Origin: Coix lacryma-jobi var. lacryma-jobi
Lineage: Eukaryota > Streptophyta > Magnoliopsida > Poales > Poaceae
Length of the DNA: 64,000 bases
Assembly (NCBI GenBank): GCA_009763385.1
Contig: CM019823.1
Location: 91,089,104-91,153,103, forward strand
Direction of reading: 5' to 3'
The notes below the pieces were generated by a model. The model ran no database searches. It worked only from the letters and a program-made list of their open reading frames with translations, and was not told the DNA's origin. The position numbers were made by a program, and so were the translations under genes. Below are positions 9,570-21,654 of the stretch, piece by piece. Position 1 is the stretch's first letter. Each line of letters starts with the position of its first letter.

Positions 9570-12305
9570 ATGGATCGCGGCGTGGGCAAACCGCCGTTCT
9601 TTGATGGGACGAACTATGCGTATTGGAAAATACGCATGTCGGCCTATCTGCAGAGTTTGAGTGCTTCTATTTGGGATATTTGCAACTCTGCTGATTACGT
9701 GGTCTTGGCTGCTCGTGTTTCTCAGCAACAGATCGATGAGCACGATGCCAATAGCCGAGCCCGTAATGCTCTCTTTTCTTGTTTGAGCATGGGTGAGTTT
9801 GATCGTGTTTCTCACCTCGCTACGGCTCGGGAGATCTGGGACACCCTCATGTGTTTCCATGAGGGCACCTCTCAAGTCAAAACCCGACTCTACGAGTCGT
9901 TCAAGCGTGAGTATGAGAACTTTAGACATCAACCTGGCGAGAGCATAGAAAGTTTATTCGCTCGCTTTCAGGTGATTGTCAACAGGATGAGGGCTAACAG
10001 AGAGCAGTTGCCATTTGACGATCATGAGCGTGCTTTGAAGCTTTTGCACACTCTTGACCGTTCGGTGTGGGACTCCAAGGTTCAGGCAATCATCGAATCG
10101 CCGAACTATGAGACCCTCACTTGCGACGAGCTCTTCAGTAAGCTCAAGTCCAGTGAGATTGATGCTATGGCGAGGGCTTCCTTTGAAAATCCTTCTCGCC
10201 CGTCCATGGCTTTGGTTTCCGGCTCTTCCTCTAACTCCTCAGCTGGCTTTGCGCTTTCCTCTCTCTTTTCTGTGACAGATGACCAGCTGGAGTCTTTGGG
10301 AGACGACGAGTTGGCTTTGCTTGCCAACCGGTTCTCGCGGTTCCACAACAACCGCATGAACCGTCGTCGAGGAGGAGGACGCACGGGATGCTACGAGTGC
10401 GGCGACCCCGACCACTTCATCGCCGACTGCCCCAAGAAGAAGAACAAGCACTCGGGCAAGGGCGAACATGGGCGCAAGCACGACTCCAAGTACAAGGAGA
10501 AGCACGTCCCCCCAAGGCACAAGAAACGGGGCGGCTTCGACAAAGAGTACATCAAGAAGAAGTACTTGGAGAAGCAGCAAGCTGAGTAGCGTGCGTTCTT
10601 CGCCACGCTCAGCGACGTCGACGGCTCGGATGACGACTCCGCTGGCTCCAGCGATGACGAGTCCGTGAAGAAGAAGCTGGAAGACAAGTTCAACGGCTTG
10701 TGCTTCTTCGCCGGCGACGGAGGCCTGTGCACCATGGCGCTCGGAGATGAGGTCGACGGCGAGCCGGAGCGTACCCCTCAGAACGACGACGACGACGACA
10801 CCTCCCAGGTATCTCTCACCTACGACGAGCTTTCCTCCGAGGTTGAGAAGTTGACTGCTGCCCTCCTTAGCCAAGATAAGTTGCTTAGGCGTGCCGCTAG
10901 AGAGCGCAAGGAGTTTAGGCAGAAGTGGGAGGACACGGTGAAGGAGCTTGAGTTCGCTCGGTCCACCGTGGTAGTGTCGGAGGAGGCGGAGTGCGAGTCG
11001 TGCACCGCGCACATGACTGACCTTCTCACTCTGAGAGGTAAGTATGCTGCGTTGGTTGGAGAGGTGGATGAGCTCCGTGCTAGGCCGCAGCTGTTGGGTG
11101 CGTGCAAGACTTGTCCTATCTTGCAATCTGAGTTGGCAGAGAAAAATGCCAAGCTTGAGTCTTTAGAGAAGGCCAGCTCAGATAGCACTTGTGTCTCGAG
11201 GTGTGCTTTGTGTGAGGGCCTGGAGATGGAGATTGCCAATGTGAAGCATGGCAAGATGCAAACCGAGGAAGAAAACACATACCTTCGGTCCATCTTGTCA
11301 TGGGTCTCCAGTAGTGAGCCACAGCTCGGGATGATGATCTCCCAATTCAAGCGAGCTGTTGGTGCCCCTGGTGTAGGTTTTGCTCAGAGTGTTGATCTCT
11401 CAGTTTTTGGGAAGATTGGAGAGTCTAGTGGTCTGAACCCATGTGAGAAGCCCAATTCCACCACTACTCCCAAACTTGCCAAGCTTCCACTCAAAGAGCC
11501 AGCCAAGCCTATCACCAAAGATGGTGTGGTTGAGGAACCCCCGAGAGCTCCTCCCAAGAACCCAGTTTGGGCACCCAAGCCAAACCACCTCAGAAACAAG
11601 CTTGACGCTATGCCACCCATTCGTGAGGAGTTGCCACAGAAGGGCAAAGGCAAAGTAAGCCACACCCACAGCCCTGGTCAGCAACAACCCCCTTTGCGTG
11701 CGGTGAGGTACCAGTGTGATTTCTGTGGGAGGGATGGTCACTTGATCGAGTTCTGTTTCCGGCGCAAGCGGGAGGCCCGCCGTGCTCGGGAGATGGAGAA
11801 CCCGGACATGTACCATCCAGCTCATGGTGGACATGTGCCGAAGGCTCAGGGGAGAGCTGCTAGGTCCGGACGTCAAGGTCCCCGGCCTAGGCAGGAGATG
11901 AGAGCCCCTAGGAGGGAAACTAGGCCTAGAGGTCCAGCACCTTAGTTTGTTAGGCCTAGGCAGGAGAGAGCTCCGAGGAGAGACGCTAGAGCAGTTGAGC
12001 CCCAGGCTCCTAGGCGTAGATCTCGTAGAGAGCGTGCCCGACGGGAGCCTGCAGTTGCAGGTTTTGGACCCCGTGGCGGAGGCTTAGTTGAGCGCTTTCC
12101 CCCACCGCAGTTTGAGTACCGCGGTGAGCGCTTCTTCCCTAGCGGACCACGTTTTCCTCAGCGTGGTGATCGCTTCCCTCGTAGACGTGCTAGGAATGGT
12201 TTTTACACTAACCCTTCTTTTGAGCAGCCGGCCCAACACTGGTTTTCCCCTTATTTCACTACCCCCAGTGTTGGACCGTATGCTCACCCTATGTCTTTTT
12301 ATTGA
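9570..12305 (+). pseudogene. copia A gag, split by one nonsense codon
   Basis: Gag forms the particle that carries element RNA. The start MDRGVGKPPFFDGTNYAYWK is the usual copia gag (UBN2-type) N-terminus, and the capsid region runs to about residue 230. A zinc knuckle sits at residues 274-287 (Cys274, Cys277, His282, Cys287), followed by a Lys-rich stretch. A TAG at 10587 interrupts the frame where copy B has CAG, a C-to-T change at a CHG site typical of methylated-C decay. The frame reopens and runs to 11943 with an acidic, heptad-rich, Cys-containing region and a second knuckle CDFCGRDGHLIEFC at 11715. An Arg-rich tail in shifted frames reaches TGA at 12303-12305. Confidence 0.88.
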
Positions 12306-12325
12306 TGTAGGTGAGACGGTTGGAG
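12306..12325 (+). promoter_or_regulatory. gag/pol junction with splice-donor-like sequence
   Basis: Gag ends at TGA (12303-12305). The pol frame is closed by TAG (12308-12310) and opens only at 12311. TAG is followed by GTGAGA, so AG|GTGAGA matches a plant 5' splice site. Copy B has AG|GTAAAA at the same place. Some plant copia elements make gag from an RNA spliced just after gag; whether that applies here is inference. Confidence 0.35.
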
Positions 12326-15300
12326 GACATTTGGTTGGTGGATTCTGGTTGCTCGAGGCACATGACCGGAAACGCCAAGTGGTTCTCCAGCCTTAGCCCG
12401 GTCGCCGGAAAGGAGTACATAACCTTCGGCGACAATAGTAAAGGTAAGGTATTGTCTCGTGGGACAGTGCGGGTTAATGAGCACTTTGTGTTGCGCGATG
12501 TTGCTCTTGTTTCTAACTTGCATTTTAACCTTCTTTTGTTTCGCAACTTTTTGATGATGACTATGAGATTCGTTTTAAACCGAACCTTAGTCGCATCTTA
12601 GATCCTCAGGGCGATCTTGTATGTCTGATTTCGCCCTTTGGGAAAGTCTTTCGCGCGAATTTCTCGGAGTCGTTTGGTTCTTCTCGCTGCCTTTTGGCTA
12701 GTCCTTCTTCCTCCGATCTTTGGAAGTGGCATAGGAGGCTCGGTCATTTAAGCTTCGACTTGCTTGCAAGACTTAGCTCACTTGGCCTAATCCGAGGATT
12801 GCCCAAGCTTTCGATGGAGAAGGATCTAGTTTGCCATTCTTGCAGACATGGGAAGATGGTTGCCGCTCCCCACCATCCAGTGACTAAGGTCATGACCTCG
12901 CACCCCGGAGAGCTTTTACACATGGACCTTGTTGGTCCGGCTCGGGTGAGCTCGGTTGGTGGCAAGTGGTATGTTTTGGTTGTTGTTGACGACTTTTCGA
13001 GATATTCGTGGGTCTTCTTTTTGACTGAGAAGACTGAGACTTTCTCCTTCGCTCGCAATCTGATTTTGCGTCTTCAGAACGAGTTCCCTTTGAACTCGAT
13101 GCGAGCTATTAGAAGTGATAATGGTTCCGAATTCAAAAATTCGGATTTTGAGAAGTTTTGTAACCGCCTTGGCTTGGGGCATCAGTTTTCTTCCCCCTAC
13201 ACACCGCCCCAAAATGGTGTTGTAGAGAGGAAGAATCGGACCCTTGTTGAGATGGCCAGGACGATGCTTGATGAGCATAGGACTCCTAGGCGCTATTGGG
13301 CCGAAGCTATGAACACTGCATGCTATATTTCCAATCGCATTTTTCTGAGAGCTTTCTTGAAAAAGACTTCTTATGAGTTGCGTTTTGGCAAACTGCCCAA
13401 GGTGAGTTATTTTCGAGTTTTTGGTTGCCATTGTTTTATACTCAAAAAGGGCAACTTGGACAAATTTGAGTCTCGCTCCTCTGACGGTGTATTTTTGGGT
13501 TATGGCACTCACACTAGAGCATATCGTGTACTTAACCTTGATACTAACCGGGTCATGGAGACATCAGATGTCACCTTGGACGAGACTCTTGTTTCTTCTT
13601 CTTCTCGTTTTGAGCGTGCAGGTGATCATGAGGTTGGAGAGCCTCTTTTTGATGAGGAGGACGAGGGTGCTGAAGGTATGGATGATCCAGCACCCCCTCC
13701 ACCTGCCGCGCCGCAAAGAGCGGCCTCGACGACGACTCACGGCCCCGACACTTCTTCTTCCTGGGGGCCGTGGGATCCTCCACCTCGCGCGGTACCTTTT
13801 GTACCCGGGGTGGAACCAGCTGCTATTGAGGGGGAGGTCACTTCTTCCCGGGAGGCGCCACGACATATCCAGCGCCAGCACCCCCCTGAGCAGATGATCG
13901 GCGACATCGGCGAACGAGTCACTCGCTCCAGGTCACAGCACATCTCTCACTTCGCTCATTCTGCTTTTGTTGCTAATTTTGAGCCCCGAGATGTTGGACA
14001 CGCATTGACGGATCCGGATTGGGTCAATGCCATGCATGAGGAGTTAGAGAACTTTGAGCGAAATCGGGTTTGGGTTCTAGTTCCACCTCCACCTGACTGT
14101 AAGCCTATAGGGACAAAATGGGTATTTAAAAACAAGCAAGGAGAGGATGGCCACGTTGTTAGAAACAAGGCCCGGCTTGTAGCGAAAGGCTATAGTCAGA
14201 AGGAAGGGATAGATTATGAGGAAACCTTCGCTCCTGTAGCACGTTTGGAGGCTATTAGGATACTCTTGGCTTATGCTGCATCCAGGGGTTTCAAACTTTT
14301 TCAAATGGATGTCAAGAGTGCCTTTTTAAACGGCTACATAGAGGAGGAGGTTTATGTTGAGCAACCCCCCGGTTTTGAAAATCCCAAGTTTCCAAACCAT
14401 GTCTTTAAACTTCACAAAGCTTTGTATGGTTTGAAACAAGCCCCTAGAGCCTGGTATGATAGGTTGAAAACCTTTTTGCTTGCTAAGGGTTTTAAAATGG
14501 GATGTGTAGATAAGACGCTCTTTCTCCTCCGGCAAGGCAAAGACACACTTTTGGTCCAGATTTACGTGGATGATATCATTTTCGGTGGTTCTTCTCACGC
14601 TTTGGTTGCCAAGTTTGCAGATACTATGAGCAGGGAGTTCGAGATGAGCATGATGGGCGAGCTGACATTCTTTCTCGGGTTGCAAATTAAGCAATCCCGG
14701 AGGGGACGTTTGTGCACCAGGGCAAGTACACGAAGGACTTGCTGAAGCGGTTCGATATAGGGTGAGGCCAAGCCTCTTCCAACACCCATGTCGACGACGA
14801 CTGCCCTGGATGCGGATGTGGACGGAGAAGCAGTGGACCAGAAGGAGTACCGCAGTATGATCGGGTCGCTCCTCTACCTGACGGCGACACGCCCGGACAT
14901 CCAGTTCGCGGTGTGTCTGTGCGCGCGCTTTCAGGCGTCGCCGCGCACTTCTCACCGTCAGGCGAGTGAAGCGCATCTTCAGGTACCTTCGTTTCACACC
15001 TGAGTTCGGGATTTGGTATTCTGCTTCCTCCACCCTCTCGCTTTGCGGTTATTCCGAATGCCGATTTTGCTGGTTGTCGCATTGAGCGCAAGTCCACTTC
15101 TGGGACTTGCCAATTTATTGGATCTTCTCTTGTTTCGTGGTCTTCTCGCAAGCAGTCTAGTGTCGCCTCAGTCTACCTACGGAGGCTGAATATGTTGCTG
15201 CGGCTAGCTGCTGTTCCCAGTTGCTTGGATGATGGCCACTTTGCGTGATTTTGGTCTGAGCTTTTCTCGCGTGCCTTTGCTTTGTGACAGCACGAGTGCC

Positions 15301-15511
15301 TATTAGCGTTGCTAAGAACCCCGTGCTTCACTCGAAGACCAAACACATTGATGTGCGCTTTCATTTCTTGCGAGACCACCAGGAGAAGGGTGATATCGAC
15401 CTTCGCCATGTCGATACTCATCATCAACTGGCTGATATTTTCACCAAGCCTTTAGACGAATCAACCTTTAATCGGTTGAGGGGTGAGCTTGGTGTGTGTT
15501 TCCCCTTTTAG
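12311..15511 (+). pseudogene. copia A pol: protease, integrase, RT, RNase H
   Basis: The polyprotein matures, reverse-transcribes and inserts the element. Protease: WLVDSGCSRHMTG, Asp codon 12341. A one-base loss near 12537 shifts the frame. A 683-residue frame from 12694 then holds the integrase zinc domain (WHRRLGHLSFDLL, later CHSCRHGK) and the core. The core triad is Asp78, Asp142 and Glu178 with exact D-D(35)E spacing. Reverse transcriptase follows with MDVKSAFLNG and YVDD at residues 624-627. A base loss near 14697 ends this frame. RNase H continues in pieces (DQKEYRSMIGSLLYLTATRPD at 14835-14900; SKTKHIDVRFHFLRDH at 15330-15378) to TAG at 15509. Integrase before RT is diagnostic of copia. 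Confidence 0.92.
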
Positions 15512-16696
15512 ATGGGGGAAACTTTTGGATCCTGTATATTGACTGACTCTTTATTTGTCTTTCTTTTCTTTGCATTTTAGCATACGCATTTACATTCTGA
15601 GCTTCATGTTTATAATCACTAGAATGTAACTATGCTCTATTTAGTATGCTCCGATGCTTATATGGATGCTTGTAGCTTATGCTCTTCCTGATCACTAGTA
15701 CATGTTATGAGCTGAGCTATTTTTGAATGGTGAATTTGCTTATGTAATATACAATCTGAAATGTTCACCATTGAGATATGCAACTAGCATGTGTAGGATG
15801 TGTTGAGTTCCTCTCGTGCTTTTCATATATGCTAGGTTGCTATGTCTCTAGTTCTGAGTCATTCACTTGCTTGGTCTGTTCATATCATGTATAAAATTTG
15901 AACCAAGTTTTAGTGAATTGAAAAGATCGAGATGGGATTGCTTGTCAACACCTCACGGTATCGAGACTGTTTCTCATTGCACTTTGAGTTAAACTTGAGC
16001 CAGTGTAGTGTATGACCGAAACCGTAGCTTTAAGCTTCCTGATTGCATTCGGCATAGGCTTCGCTACGGTTGAAAAGTTAGGCAATGACAAGCTTTCAAC
16101 CTCTCGCAATCACATGCTAAATAATTGAACTTGTGTATTCTTTACCGCTGCAACTCCTGATATAAACTGAAATCACAAGTATATGCTTCATTCCTATGCA
16201 TGATGATTGAACTTTGCTAGGGGTAGTTCACCTTGTATACATGTTTAGCACTTGTCTGGATTCCTATCTATACATGTGTAGTGCTATTTTGATGGTGACT
16301 ATCTTTTTGGCTAAAAATGCTCACTTGCTCATATGCTTCATATTTCGTATGTGTGATCAGTTTGAGCCTTCGCTATGTAAGTGCTTAGTTGTGCCATTGG
16401 AGCTATACCGATTAGAGCATTTTTGCACTCTGTTGATTATATGCCTGAAGCTACTAACTTGCATTCTGACTTCATATGCATTTTAGGAAGGGAGAGTTTT
16501 GTTGGACTCAAGGGAAGAGTTTGTGCTTGATAAGTGCATTTTCAATCTAAGGGGGAGAGTTTTTGCAAATCATATGTCTCCTGGCGTTCAATTAAGGGGG
16601 AGCTTTTGCTAAGGGGGAGATTTTTCCGATCTTTATGCTCTTCTCTTTTTGGACCTAAGGGGGAGTCCCTAGTTGCTTGCACTTGTCGAGGGGAGT

Positions 16697-17007
16697 TTTG
16701 CTAGTTGTGTTGAGCCGTGCCTCTATCTTGAGGGACTAGCAAACATTTTCCTCATTTGGCATCGAGTTGATTTCGATTGGTTCAAAGACCTTTTCGATTG
16801 TTTTTCAATTGGTTCGGAGTGGTTTTCGTGCTAGTTGTGTTGAGCCTCTGTGCCTCTATCTTGAGGGACTAGCACTTTGCCAATTTTTAGCTCCGATTTT
16901 CAATTGGTTTTCTGCTAGCGGTGTTGAGCCTGTTCTACCTCTTCTTGAGGGCTAGCTTTGCTTTGCTTGGTTGCGTCGAGCCGTTGCCCATGTCTTTGGG
17001 AACCAAG
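16697..17007 (+). repeat. pre-LTR hairpin array, copia A
   Basis: Four inverted repeats, each spanning about 40-48 bases, lie just before the last polypurine tract. Stems are TTTGCTAGT/ACTAGCAAA (16697, 16735), GTGCTAGT/ACTAGCAC (16828, 16868), GCTAGC/GCTAGC (16914, 16951) and CTTGGTT/AACCAAG (16966, 17001). Loops share GTGTTGAGCC ... TCTTGAGGG. Stems differ but remain paired. Confidence 0.8.
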
Positions 17008-17140
17008 TTTTCGCTTCTTCCACTTGACCTTCTTCGGCTTTGCTATGCTTTTGGGTCATTTGGTTGAGATCTCTTCCTCTCCTTCCTCCTACTTCTTCTT
17101 TCTTTCTTATGATTTGTGTGTGTAGTTGACAATGCACTCA

Positions 17141-17153
17141 TCAAGGGGGAGAT
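17141..17153 (+). promoter_or_regulatory. copia A terminal polypurine tract
   Basis: TCAAGGGGGAGAT directly precedes the 3' LTR. This is the expected plus-strand primer. Confidence 0.85.
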
Positions 17154-19136
17154 TGCGGATACATGGGTGTATACCGAGTCTCTGAGTGATGAGTGATTGT
17201 CAACGGGTTTGATGCGCATGTTCTTTGGCTTGTGTTGTGCAGGTGTCGAGCTCGGAGACAGTGATCGATGGCAGGTGAAGGTCAAGTTGAGACGTGTCGT
17301 GCCGACGGACTGGGCGCGATGAAGGATGGGCGTGCCGTGCGGCGGACGTGCCATGCTGATGTATCGGACAGTGAAGGGCGGACGTGAGGCTTGGACTGAG
17401 GGACTAGAGGCGGAGGATCGCTGTGGTGGCTGGCAAGCCTGTGGCGACGACAAGTGAAGAAATGCGGTCATGTCGGTGGACGGGGTGCACGGAGGTGCAT
17501 CCCCTCTACGACGCCGGTTTGTTGGTTGAGCCAAAGAAAAACCAACGGGTGGACGGTTTCAGGTTGAGCTCACAAAACCTGGGCGCGACGGTTTCCAGGT
17601 TGAGCCTCAAAACCTGGGCGTGGGCCGGTTCTCCGAGTTGGGCTCAAAACTCGGGCGCTGCGGGTTTCTGAGTTTGGGCCACAAAACTCAGGCTGGAGGC
17701 TGGTTTCCCGGTTGGTCCTCAAAACCGGGGGTTGCTGGCAAAGGCTGGTTTCCCGGTTTGGGCAACAAAACCGGGGGTGCAGAGCGAGGGCGGCACGTGG
17801 CGGCGATCCAGAGGTTGCCGTCGAGCAACGCTTCGGTTCGAGCGGGCGTGGCCGTCGGATCTACCTACCACCGCGGGTTGGACCAGAATAGCCTTAGGGT
17901 TTAGCTGGTTCGCTCTGTAATTAGTTAGAGAGGGGTAGAGTAGGAAATAGGCTTAGTCTAGGTTAGTATAAGTAGTTCAGGGAGACACCCTCCTCCCTAT
18001 CTCAGTTTAGTATCTCAGTTATTTCAGTTTTAGCCATCTCATTTGCTTCCTGCACTTAGGGTTTCCTGCTCTCCCATCCCCTGCTGTAGCTGAGATGCCG
18101 CAGAGAGACTTGCAACTCTGTGTACTGTTGATTTTGAGGAAAGGAGGCCGTAACCTCCTTGTCGTAGCGTGTGTTTGCGCCTCGGCTTGCAATTCGTGGG
18201 TGTGATTCGCGTTTTGTTCGTGTTCTTCGCGGAATCCTTTTTCCCCACGATTTTCCCGTCGCTCGATCTCTTTGCTCGGTTCATTTCTTGCAATTCCGTT
18301 GAACTGGTTTGTTCTAGATCGTGAGGCACTTCTTTCCACCGAAGGAAACATCCTCTAACCTCACGGTCTAGGAGATCGATCGATTTTTCGTTTCGGGTCA
18401 AGTTTTCTCCCTTCCCCCGAAATTCTTCGATTCACCGATTTGGAGATAGGTTCGAGCCATGATCTCTTAGAGATAGCTCACTATACTCCTTGTGACTCAT
18501 CTCATCAAGTTTGATTCCTAGAGGATTTGTTTTGGTGAGATCGAGGCGATTCGGTGGACGAACAGTGCTGCTGCGCATCGACCGGACGCTCCATCGGGGT
18601 GACCGGACGCACTGCGCGTGAGTCCGGTCGATGAACAGCACGTAGCCGTGATCTTCACTTTGACCGGACGCTCAGTTTCACGTTTTGACCGGACGCATCG
18701 CTTCCACTATTCATCGTGCTTGTTCGTTTCTGACCGGACGCACTGCTCTCGACCGGACGCTCCATACTCGTGAGTCCGGTCGCGAACAGTAAGGTTCCAG
18801 AGCCGATTTTTTGTTGACCGGACGCGTCCGGTCCCTGCTGACCGGACGCTGACCAGAGTCCGGTCAATCCAGTTTTGCGCGTTTTCGTTCGCGGTTCGTT
18901 CGTTCTTGATCTGATTCGAGTTCCATCTTTTGCGTTGGCTTTCTAGGGATGTCTAGTGTCCCGCTGTGCTTCTAGGAAGCATCCACCCTATATCTCGGGT
19001 CGTGGACATTAGCAAGCTCTAGGGTTTGCTCTTGGGGTTGATTTTGGGACAGTGGCATCTAGGTTCCGAAAGGAAATTTTTAAGCTCCCATTCACCCCCC
19101 CCTCTGGTCGCTTTCGGATAGCTTCTCGGTCCTTCA
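17154..19136 (+). repeat. copia A 3' LTR
   Basis: A 1983-base copy of the 5' LTR, starting TGCGGATACATGG after the polypurine tract and ending CCTTCA. It is 63 bases shorter than its partner, mostly through short gaps. The flank after it (GAGGCAATTAGG) is copia reverse-transcriptase coding sequence, not a copy of the left flank. Confidence 0.92.
17519..17776 (+). repeat. U3 hairpin array, copia A 3' LTR
   Basis: Counterpart of 7866-8160, with the GTTGGTT, CCAGGTT, CTGAGTTT and CCCGGTTT units still paired. Some stems have lost a base, for example CCGAGTTGGGCTC near 17633. Confidence 0.8.
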
Positions 19137-19575
19137 GAGGCAATTAGGATTCCTTTTGGCTTTTGCTGCAACCAATGGTTTCAACTTTTTCAAATGGATG
19201 TCAAGAGTGCTTTCCTAAATGGCTACATAGAAGAGAGGTGTATGTGAAACAACCCCCCGGTTTTGAAAATCCCAAGTTTTCAAACCATGTTTTTAAACTT
19301 TATAAAGCTTTGTATGGTTTGAAACAAGCCCTAGAGCCTGGTATGATAGGTTGAAAACCTTTTTGCTTGTCAAGGGTTTTTAAAATGGGATGTGTGGATA
19401 AAACTCTTTTTCTCCTCAAGCAAGGCTGTGACACGCTCTTGGTTCAGATTTACGTGGATGATATCAATTTGGTGGTTCTTCTCATGCTTTGGTTGCCAAG
19501 TTTGCAGATTACAATGAGCAGGGAATTTGAGATGAGCATGATGAGTGAGTTGATATTCTTTCTCGGGTTGCAAAT
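19137..19575 (+). pseudogene. stray copia reverse-transcriptase fragment (D)
   Basis: The sequence picks up in the palm of a copia reverse transcriptase directly after the LTR of element A. It continues through PPGFENPKFSNHVFKLYKALYGLKQ and a YVDD box (19453-19464) to FFLGLQI, where an unrelated LTR begins. It is close to but distinct from elements A and B (for example ATNGF and NHVFKLYKAL). Several one-base changes break the frame. It cannot be the rest of element A, which has its own RT. Confidence 0.85.
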
Positions 19576-20183
19576 TGTTGATGCTCACTAATGCTCATAA
19601 TTAACCATCAACTATTGCATAAAATGACACTAAATGAATTACAAAGCATAGTTGTAGGGTTTGAAACTAACAAGTTCCACGAGTTTTGGTGCTCTCACTT
19701 GTTTTTGTAGGACTCAATACTTCCCCATATAAAAGTATCTCAAGTGATGAATTGAGAGTGCACCATTGCAAAGCGCTCGTCGAGACGATCGAATAGACAT
19801 ATCACTTGCTATATTCGGAGTCCCGGATAAAAACATATTAATTTTGCAACTACAAATCTGCAAATGAAGGATCCAGAAAACACCAGAAGACACCACGAGG
19901 CGGCCCACCACGTGGCCCACTGGGCCAGACCACCGGTCCCACTTGGAGACCGACCGGTCGGCCACAGAGGCCATTTTGCTTCCGCCTTCTGAACCTTCTT
20001 CCACCGCCTCGTAGGATGCATCTCCACCATCCTGAAGTCGGTTGATCCAACGGTGGGCGCTAAACGTGACACAGATCGATTGACATGGAGATCCTTGCCC
20101 CCCTACTCCACCTCGGCTTATAAGCAGCCCAGACCCCCCTCTCTAGGCATCTCCATCTTCATTATTCATCTCACATCAGAAAC
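19576..20183 (+). repeat. partial LTR of an unidentified element (E)
   Basis: It begins TGTTGATGCTCACTAATGC inside the copia fragment and ends where the LTR of copia C begins. A TATA-like CTTATAAGCAGCC at 20127-20139 lies late in the segment, placing it as U3 plus the start of R on the plus strand. No partner LTR is seen. It is called an LTR from the TG start, the TATA position and the nested context. Confidence 0.55.
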
Positions 20184-20585
20184 TGAAGGACCGAGGAAGC
20201 ACTAGCAGGCGACCAGAGGGGGGGTGAATGGGAGCCAACAAAATTTCTCTCGAAACATTGGCCAAATGTCCCAAAATCAACCACCCGAAAGCTACGACCG
20301 AAACCGTGATGCCCACGACCCTTGGAAGAGGGTGGATGATCCCTAGGATCACAGCGAGCACACACAAAGAGATAGCAAACCAAACGGCAAAAGCACCTGG
20401 TCAAGTTCGACCCTCAAAACCAAGTCCTGAACGTAGATAGATGGCTACATCGAGAAATCCCCAAATACCGATGCTAATAAGTAGCAAGGATACCTAGAGA
20501 GGTTCCTTGGTCAACTACAAGGCCAAACGAGAAGTCCGGAAACCAAGCAACAAGGCGGGAGAGCAAACGCACTAAACCAGAGGCT

Positions 20586-20862
20586 ACAGCAGGATCCCGG
20601 ACTGTCCGTCGGTAGTCGCGGACTGTCTGCCCAGTGGCGGACTGTCCGGGCTCAGGTCGCGGACTGTCAACCGGCCAAAAGAGCAAAACCGCACTGCTGC
20701 TGAAGTCCCCTGGACAGTTCCCGAACTGTCCGCGAAAACCAACGGCGGACTGTCCGCCGGTCCAACTTCGGCACTGTTCACCGAGACACACAGCCACTGC
20801 TCGGCTGAGTCCCGACGCGCGGACTATCCGCCGGTCAAAACCGCGGACTGTCCGCCAACGTG
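20586..20862 (-). repeat. U5 CGGACTGTCCG repeats of copia C
   Basis: At the place where A and B carry GACCGGACGC, this LTR carries about eight copies of the near-palindrome CGGACTGTCCG, some extended to GGCGGACTGTCCGCC. The architecture is the same and the motif is different. Confidence 0.8.
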
Positions 20863-21654
20863 CAGAGAGGGCGATTTCAGTCGCCTCCTCTCCAAATCTC
20901 TCCAAATACGATCCAAATCAAAATCCCACGTTCCCAAACTTGGAGAAGATGATCACGGGGTAGTTAGGAGACTATCCCCAAGAAATCATCCACTCAAACG
21001 ATTCAATCACGGGAAATCGAAAGGGGAAGATCAAGAACGAAAAAAGCGCCACGAAAACGAAATCAGCCCGATCTACTTGTTCATGAGGAGCTAGATGAAT
21101 TCCTTCGGTGGAAAATGATCTCCTCACTATAAAGAACAAGTTGATTCAAACAGATTTCGCAAAGGCGCACTAGAGAGGGAGATCGAGTGACGGGAAAATC
21201 GCGGAGAAACGAAGAACGCGAAGAACACGAACCAAAACGCGAATCAAGTCATCGATTTGCATCCGCGTGGCTACCACACGCTACAACAGTAAGGTTACGG
21301 CCTCACTTCCTCAAAATCTCCAGTACACAGAGGTATGGTTCTCTGCGGATCTCAGCTAGCTACAGCAGGGGATTGGGAGAGCAGGAAACCCTAGAAGCAA
21401 AGAGCAAAGACTGAGATAGATGGGGAGGTGGGTGTCTCCCCCTACTTATCCTAATTCTAACTATTCCTAATTCCCACTCTACCCCTAACTACTTACAGAG
21501 CGAACCAGCTAAACCCTATGGTTATCTGGACCAACTCGATGGTAGGTGGATCCGACGGCCACGCCCGCACAACTGGTAGCGTTGCCTCGACGCAACCTCA
21601 CCGATTGCCGCCACGTGCCGCCACCGCTCTACGTCCTTTTCCTGGACGTCGCAC

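Larger units (their letters stand above)
15512..17153 (+). other. copia A 3' noncoding tail with five polypurine tracts
   Basis: A 1.6 kb AT-rich tail separates pol from the 3' LTR and holds no supported gene. AAGGGGGAG-type tracts occur at 16549, 16594, 16611, 16657 and 17143; the last touches the LTR and would prime plus-strand synthesis. Multiple polypurine tracts are a known Sirevirus trait. A hairpin array lies at 16697-17007. Confidence 0.85.
7461..19136 (+). mobile_element. copia element A, Sirevirus-like LTR retrotransposon
   Basis: An 11.7 kb element with 2.0 kb LTRs beginning TGCGGATACATGGG and ending GGTCCTTCA, a Met-tRNA primer site, gag, then pol in the copia order protease-integrase-reverse transcriptase-RNase H. 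A 1.6 kb noncoding tail carries five polypurine tracts. Long LTRs, a large two-knuckle gag and multiple polypurine tracts fit the Sirevirus (SIRE/Maximus) group; this is inferred from architecture. No target duplication is found: the left flank is CACAG and the right flank GAGGC. The coding region has one nonsense change and several indels, so it is not obviously active. Confidence 0.93.

Noticed and set aside
10239..11126. 295-residue minus-strand frame opposite copia gag
   Set aside because: It is a Leu/Val-rich shadow of the GC-rich gag frame, which has clear gag motifs on the plus strand.
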